Source: Maritalea mediterranea
GTDB lineage: Bacteria > Pseudomonadota > Alphaproteobacteria > Rhizobiales > Devosiaceae
Reading direction: 5' to 3'
DNA: 64,000 nucleotides
Assembly: GCF_021568695.1 (NCBI RefSeq)
Contig: NZ_JAKGTI010000003.1
Coordinates: 150,043-214,042, forward strand
Shown: positions 60,118 through 64,000 of the stretch, in pieces
Position numbering within the stretch: the first letter of the stretch is position 1
Layout: every line of letters begins with the position of its first letter
Notes under the pieces: generated by a model
Database searches by the model: none
What the model saw: the letters and a program-made list of their open reading frames with translations, nothing else
Told to the model about the DNA's origin: nothing
Made by a program: the position numbers and the translations under genes

Positions 60118-61006
60118 TCGGGCCCTTTAGCTCCGCAATGTCGAGTGCCAGCAATTCCCGTTGAAAACCCTCAGCAATGTCGGGCCGGTCAAGCGCAAAG
60201 GCCACATTGGCGGTCAAAAAGCCAATTTTTGAACCGCAGTCAAAGCTTTGGCCTTTATATTTTACGCCGGTAAATTTCTGGCTGTTCATGAGCGCCACCA
60301 TCGCATCGGTGATCTGAATTTCGCCCCCTGCGCCTTTGGCCTGTGTTGAAATCAATTCGAAAATTTCTGGCTGCAATATATATCTGCCGGAAATGATCAG
60401 GTTGGATGGGGCATCCTCCTTGGCGGGCTTTTCGACCATCTGGGTGATGTCAAACCCTTCATCAGGACCATCGCCCCGCCCGACAATGCCATAGGAGCTG
60501 ACCTCTTCCGGGTCGATTTCTTCCACGGCAATCACATTGCCGCCATTCTGGTTGTAGCTTTGCATCATCTGGCTTAACACGCCGGGTTCTGCGCGCATCA
60601 GCATATCGGGCAACAGCAGAGCAAAGGGCTCATTGCCCACAATGTCACGCGCGCACCAAACCGCATGACCCAGGCCCAACGGTTCCTGTTGGCGCGTAAA
60701 GCTGGTTTGGCCGGGGCGGGGCAGCCCTTCATCCAGCATTTTGAGCATGTCGTGCTTGTTGCGTTGATGAAGGGTGATCTCTAATTCCACCTGTTTGTCG
60801 AAATGGTCTTCGATCACGCCCTTATTGCGGCCCGTGACGAAGACAAAATGTTCAATGCCCGCTTGGCGGGCTTCGTCCACCGCATATTGAATGAGGGGCT
60901 TGTCGACCACCGGCAGCATTTCTTTTGGCATGGCTTTTGTGGCGGGCAGGAAGCGGGTGCCCAGGCCGGCGACAGGAAAGACTGCGGTGCGAACTTTTTT
61001 GGCCAA
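60104..61006 (-). CDS. galU: UTP-glucose-1-phosphate uridylyltransferase
   Basis: This 300-aa enzyme makes UDP-glucose. The nucleotide-binding N-terminus [37 protein letters not shown] is textbook, followed by [48 protein letters not shown] and SGRYIL. The start codon is TTG; GGGGAT precedes it, and the resulting [12 protein letters not shown]-terminus matches family members, so the TTG is likely real. It is convergent with the beta-barrel gene (14-nt overlap) and divergent from galE. Confidence 0.95.
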   Translation of the reverse strand: MAKKVRTAVFPVAGLGTRFLPATKAMPKEMLPVVDKPLIQYAVDEARQAGIEHFVFVTGRNKGVIEDHFDKQVELEITLHQRNKHDMLKMLDEGLPRPGQTSFTRQQEPLGLGHAVWCARDIVGNEPFALLLPDMLMRAEPGVLSQMMQSYNQNGGNVIAVEEIDPEEVSSYGIVGRGDGPDEGFDITQMVEKPAKEDAPSNLIISGRYILQPEIFELISTQAKGAGGEIQITDAMVALMNSQKFTGVKYKGQSFDCGSKIGFLTANVAFALDRPDIAEGFQRELLALDIAELKGPIKDA

Positions 61007-61117
61007 TTTGATCCCCTATTCAAAAAATCATACGCATAGTTAGGTGCGTTTAAAGCTAATCGCAACCCTTTGCCAGTTAGATGGCAACAGATTAGAATTC
61101 AGTTAAGGGGCAAATTG

Positions 61118-62119
61118 ATGAGCGTGTTGGTGACCGGCGGGGCCGGCTATATTGGCGGACATATGGTGCTTCATCTGGCAGATGAGGGCGAAAAAGTGGT
61201 GGTGCTGGACAATCTGATCACCGGCTTTCAATGGGCCATTGATGATCGGGCCATGTTTGTGGAAGGCCATGCGGGCGACACCGAATTGGTGTTGGAATTG
61301 ATTAAAACTCACAATATTAAATCCATTTTGCACTTTGCTGGCTCGATTGTGGTGCCCGAATCGGTGGAAAATCCGCTGAAATATTATCAAAACAACACAA
61401 CGACCACGCGCAACCTGATCGAGGCGGCGGCTCGTGGCGGCGTTGAGCATTTTATCTTTTCCTCCACGGCGGCTGTTTACGGTATGACTGGGAATGACCC
61501 GGTTTTCGAAGATGCTCAGCTGAACCCCATGTCGCCCTATGGCCGTTCGAAGCTGATGAGCGAAATGATGCTGCAGGATGTGGCGGCGGCGCATCCGATA
61601 CGTTATGGTGTATTGCGCTATTTCAATGTGGCCGGGGCAGACCCAAAGGGGCGGTTGGGGCAATCCACGCCGCGCGCCACACACTTGATTAAAGTGGCGT
61701 GTCAGGCAGCGCTGGGCCAGCGCGACGAAATGCAGATTTTTGGCACCGACTATGACACGCCTGACGGCACGGCCTTGCGCGACTATATCCATGTGAGCGA
61801 CCTTGTGGCGGCGCACGGCTTGCTGCTCAATTATTTACGTGATGGCGGGCTTTCCACCACGCTCAATTGTGGTTATGGCCGCGGCTATAGTGTGCGCGAA
61901 GTGGTGGATACGGTAAAGAAGGTGACCGGCGTCGATTTTACCGCACGGGAAACGGAGCGACGGGCCGGTGACCCCGCAGCCGTGGTGGCCGGGGCGGACC
62001 GGGTGCGTTCCATGCTGGGCTGGACACCGCAATATGATGATCTGAACGGTATTGTGAACAATGCTTATGCGTGGGAAAAATATCTTTTGACCCGCAATGA
62101 TCGCCCGGAAATTGCCTAA
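61118..62119 (+). CDS. galE: UDP-glucose 4-epimerase
   Basis: This 333-aa extended SDR interconverts UDP-glucose and UDP-galactose. It has TGGAGYIGGHM at the N-terminus (residues ~6-16), SSTAAVYG, the catalytic SPYGRSK (Tyr/Lys), LRYFNVAGADP, and the C-terminal GTALRDYIHVSDL and RRAGDPAAVVAG. GalU supplies its substrate from the divergent gene 111 nt away. The start at 61118 has AAGGGG upstream; 16 further codons are open before it. Confidence 0.95.
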   Translation: MSVLVTGGAGYIGGHMVLHLADEGEKVVVLDNLITGFQWAIDDRAMFVEGHAGDTELVLELIKTHNIKSILHFAGSIVVPESVENPLKYYQNNTTTTRNLIEAAARGGVEHFIFSSTAAVYGMTGNDPVFEDAQLNPMSPYGRSKLMSEMMLQDVAAAHPIRYGVLRYFNVAGADPKGRLGQSTPRATHLIKVACQAALGQRDEMQIFGTDYDTPDGTALRDYIHVSDLVAAHGLLLNYLRDGGLSTTLNCGYGRGYSVREVVDTVKKVTGVDFTARETERRAGDPAAVVAGADRVRSMLGWTPQYDDLNGIVNNAYAWEKYLLTRNDRPEIA

Positions 62120-62158
62120 ATAGTCCGGCATAATTGAAGCGGGTGAAAGGGGACCTTC

Positions 62159-63361
62159 ATGCTTTTGCGCGCTTTGATTTTTATCGCATTGGTGCTGTGG
62201 CCAATGGCCAGCGTGGCGGCGCCACAGCAGAGTTTTTCTGATTTTGTCAAAAGTTTCGAACGCGAAGCGGTGGCAGCGGGGATATCGCGGGAATTTTATC
62301 GCCGCATTACCAATGGCCTTTCGCCGGATCCGACTATCAAGGTGGCGCAGGCGACCCAGCCCGAATTTGAGCGTCCGATCTGGGACTATATCGACAAGCG
62401 GGTCAGCGCTGCCAAAATTCGGCAGGGACAAGAAAAATATCGCGCCAACAAGGCCGTGTTTGACCGGGTGGCGGCGCAAATTGGGGTGGATCCTTATGTG
62501 CTGGCCGCCATCTGGGGGATTGAAACCAATTACGGCACCATCATGGATCAGGACATCTATTTCAAGCCGGTGGTGCGCTCACTGTTTTCTCTAGTGCATC
62601 AGCGGCGCGGTCGGGTTGAAGCAGATAAACAAGAGCTGCTTTTGGTGCTGAAGCTGATGCAGGCGGGCAAGATGCCGATGGATCAGAAGGGCTCTTGGGC
62701 CGGGGCGATGGGGCATTTGCAGATTATGCCCACTGCCTATGCCCAATTGGCGGTGGATTTTGATCGGGATGGCCGGATTGATGTTCACAATTCCTTGGCC
62801 GATGCGCTGGCCTCTTCGGCGCGATGGTTATTGGCTCTGGGTTATGTGCCGGGGGAAGATTGGGGCATGGAAGTGAGCCTGCCCAAAGGCTTTGATTATC
62901 AATTGGCCGGACGAGATCAGATGCGTACGGTGCGTTTTTTTGCTGAGCGCGGCGTGCGCCGGGTGGCGGGGCGCCAGTTTGGCGATCTGGACCAGCCGGT
63001 GTTTCTTTATGTGCCCGCTGGTCATAATGGGCCGAAATTTTTGATGGGCCGCAACTATTTGGCTTTTAAAGGCTATAATTTTGCCGATTCCTATGCATTG
63101 ACTGTGGCGCATCTGACTGATCGCCTGAAAGGCGTGGGGCCGTTCGAACAGGATTGGCCGCGCAATACCGCCTTTCTCAATCGTGATCAACGGGTTGCCC
63201 TACAACAAAAGCTGAAGCAACTGGGCTATTATAAAGCCAATGTGGATGGCAGGTTTGGGCCAATCAGCCAAAAGGCGCTGCGGGCCTGGCAGGCCGACGC
63301 TGGGCTGGTGGTGGATGGGTTTGCCACCAAACAGGTTTTTGATGTGCTGATGGCCCAATGA
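62159..63361 (+). CDS. Lytic murein transglycosylase (MltB-like) with PG-binding domain
   Basis: This 400-aa protein has a signal peptide (cleaved after SVAA, about residue 21), an MltB/SLT_2 catalytic domain (~30-325) and a C-terminal peptidoglycan-binding_1 domain (~335-398; KLKQLGYYKANVDGRFGPISQKALRAWQADAGL). The catalytic Glu is in IWGIETNYGTIM, and the second family block reads GSWAGAMGHLQIMPTAY. It cleaves murein glycan strands in the periplasm, giving anhydro-muropeptides. A DUF459 hydrolase gene starts 17 nt later, a pairing common in Rhizobiales. Confidence 0.93.
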   Translation: MLLRALIFIALVLWPMASVAAPQQSFSDFVKSFEREAVAAGISREFYRRITNGLSPDPTIKVAQATQPEFERPIWDYIDKRVSAAKIRQGQEKYRANKAVFDRVAAQIGVDPYVLAAIWGIETNYGTIMDQDIYFKPVVRSLFSLVHQRRGRVEADKQELLLVLKLMQAGKMPMDQKGSWAGAMGHLQIMPTAYAQLAVDFDRDGRIDVHNSLADALASSARWLLALGYVPGEDWGMEVSLPKGFDYQLAGRDQMRTVRFFAERGVRRVAGRQFGDLDQPVFLYVPAGHNGPKFLMGRNYLAFKGYNFADSYALTVAHLTDRLKGVGPFEQDWPRNTAFLNRDQRVALQQKLKQLGYYKANVDGRFGPISQKALRAWQADAGLVVDGFATKQVFDVLMAQ

Positions 63362-63378
63362 TGTGCTAAATCAAAACG

Positions 63379-64000
63379 ATGATGTTTTTGAAGATGCGCG
63401 CAATCTGGATGGTGGTTCTGTTGGCCCTGGCTCTGCCTATGGCCAGCTTCAACATGCCATTGACCGCTTTAGCGGAAGAACGCATTGAAGTGGCGCAAAA
63501 CAATAGCGGTGACCGGCGCACCCTTTTTGATATTTTGTTTGGTCGCAAAAAAGAGCAACCCAAGCCGCAACAACAGCCAGCGCCAAAGCGGAGTTCACCC
63601 AGTGTGGCCGCGCCTGTTAAGGTGAATACGATTGAAAAGGCCCCGGATGCCACACGCCTGTTGGTGATTGGTGACAGTTTATCGATCGATCTGGCCAAGG
63701 GGTTGGATCGGTTTTATGCAGAAGATCCGCAATTGAAAATCATTGGGGCCGGCGTTGGCTCTTCCGGCTTTGTGCGGGACGATTATTACGATTGGAACAA
63801 AGCGATTGGCGAACGCATAGCCGCTGATGATTTTGACATGGTGGTGGTGGCGATAGGCACCAATGACCGCCAAGTCATTCGGACCGGGGAAGGGAGCTTC
63901 GATCCCTTGACCGATGGGTGGCGTGCCGCCTATCGCGCGCGGCTGTCTGAGTTTCATGCACAATTGAAAGCCGCGAACAAGCCGGTGGTGTGGTTGGGAT
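63379..64000 (+). CDS. DUF459 SGNH/GDSL-type hydrolase, 5' part
   Basis: About 207 codons are present before the window ends. The protein has a signal sequence (VLLALALPMASF...ALAEE), a Lys/Pro/Gln-rich linker (residues ~50-90; GRKKEQPKPQQQPAPKRSS), and then the start of a DUF459 SGNH hydrolase fold: VIGDSLSID (Block I GDS with catalytic Ser), GAGVGSSGFVRDD, and VVVAIGTNDRQ (Block III). The rest of the fold, including the catalytic Asp-His, lies to the right. Role is probably acyl or acetyl ester processing of an envelope polymer. It follows the transglycosylase gene closely, suggesting an operon. Confidence 0.9.
   Translation, partial: MMFLKMRAIWMVVLLALALPMASFNMPLTALAEERIEVAQNNSGDRRTLFDILFGRKKEQPKPQQQPAPKRSSPSVAAPVKVNTIEKAPDATRLLVIGDSLSIDLAKGLDRFYAEDPQLKIIGAGVGSSGFVRDDYYDWNKAIGERIAADDFDMVVVAIGTNDRQVIRTGEGSFDPLTDGWRAAYRARLSEFHAQLKAANKPVVWLG

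Overview
The window looks like chromosomal DNA of a free-living, probably marine alphaproteobacterium, most likely in or near Hyphomicrobiales (Rhizobiales). The clues are the rRNA sequence, a rhizobial-type initiator tRNA, two TRAP carboxylate transporters, a creA gene, and a galU / galE / MltB-type lytic transglycosylase / DUF459 neighbourhood. I see no phage, insertion sequence, integrase or CRISPR array. Genes are densely packed: no intergenic gap exceeds about 260 nt, and many neighbours overlap by 1-4 nt at start/stop junctions.

Layout. 1-1610: the 3' part of an rRNA operon (23S end, 5S, strong terminator). 1637-11321: housekeeping and stress genes. These are a DUF1801 protein, an MFS exporter, a flavin reductase, DUF427, a nucleotidyltransferase, an autoregulated-looking membrane protein/XRE pair behind two identical-type operators, a DUF599-LprI-AlkC operon, and a TetR/hydrolase divergent pair facing a Tas-like reductase. 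11527-18358: initiator tRNA, a Ca2+/Na+ antiporter, a LysR/hydrolase divergent pair, YihY with a small conserved 53-aa protein, an SDR that has lost its catalytic Tyr, and a phosphomannomutase. 18539-24430: a complete 4-hydroxyphenylpyruvate-to-fumarate plus acetoacetate route (hpd, hmgA, maiA, fahA) with MarR and Lrp regulators. 24610-37929: a GGDEF-EAL protein, an RpiR-regulated TRAP operon, a NarL-type two-component system, a second (TakP-like, 2-oxoacid) TRAP operon, a diheme cytochrome and a LysE exporter.

38008-45409: de novo NAD genes nadB and nadA around creA and a ClpP-like periplasmic protein, then eda translationally coupled to modABC. 45387-51394: DUF6886, a UPF0126/TRIC channel protein, a ZevA-ZevB (DUF1007-NicO) fusion, P5C reductase-like, DUF2200, a sugar-nucleotide-type epimerase and DUF1330. 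51472-64000: LysR, a 5'-nucleotidase behind a near-perfect PHO box, hemH, a QmcA-NfeD pair, an orphan PomAB-like motor pair, a secreted beta-barrel protein, galU, galE, a lytic transglycosylase, and a DUF459 SGNH hydrolase cut by the window edge.

The strongest leads for a second look are: the two TGTAAC-N6-GTTACA operators straddling the promoter of the membrane/XRE module; the ZevA-ZevB single-chain fusion; the eda-modABC coupling; the SDR with Phe in place of the catalytic Tyr; the sCache kinase pair set between two TRAP operons; and two short genes (23 and 53 codons). Function calls rest on reading motifs and family resemblance by eye; no database search was run.
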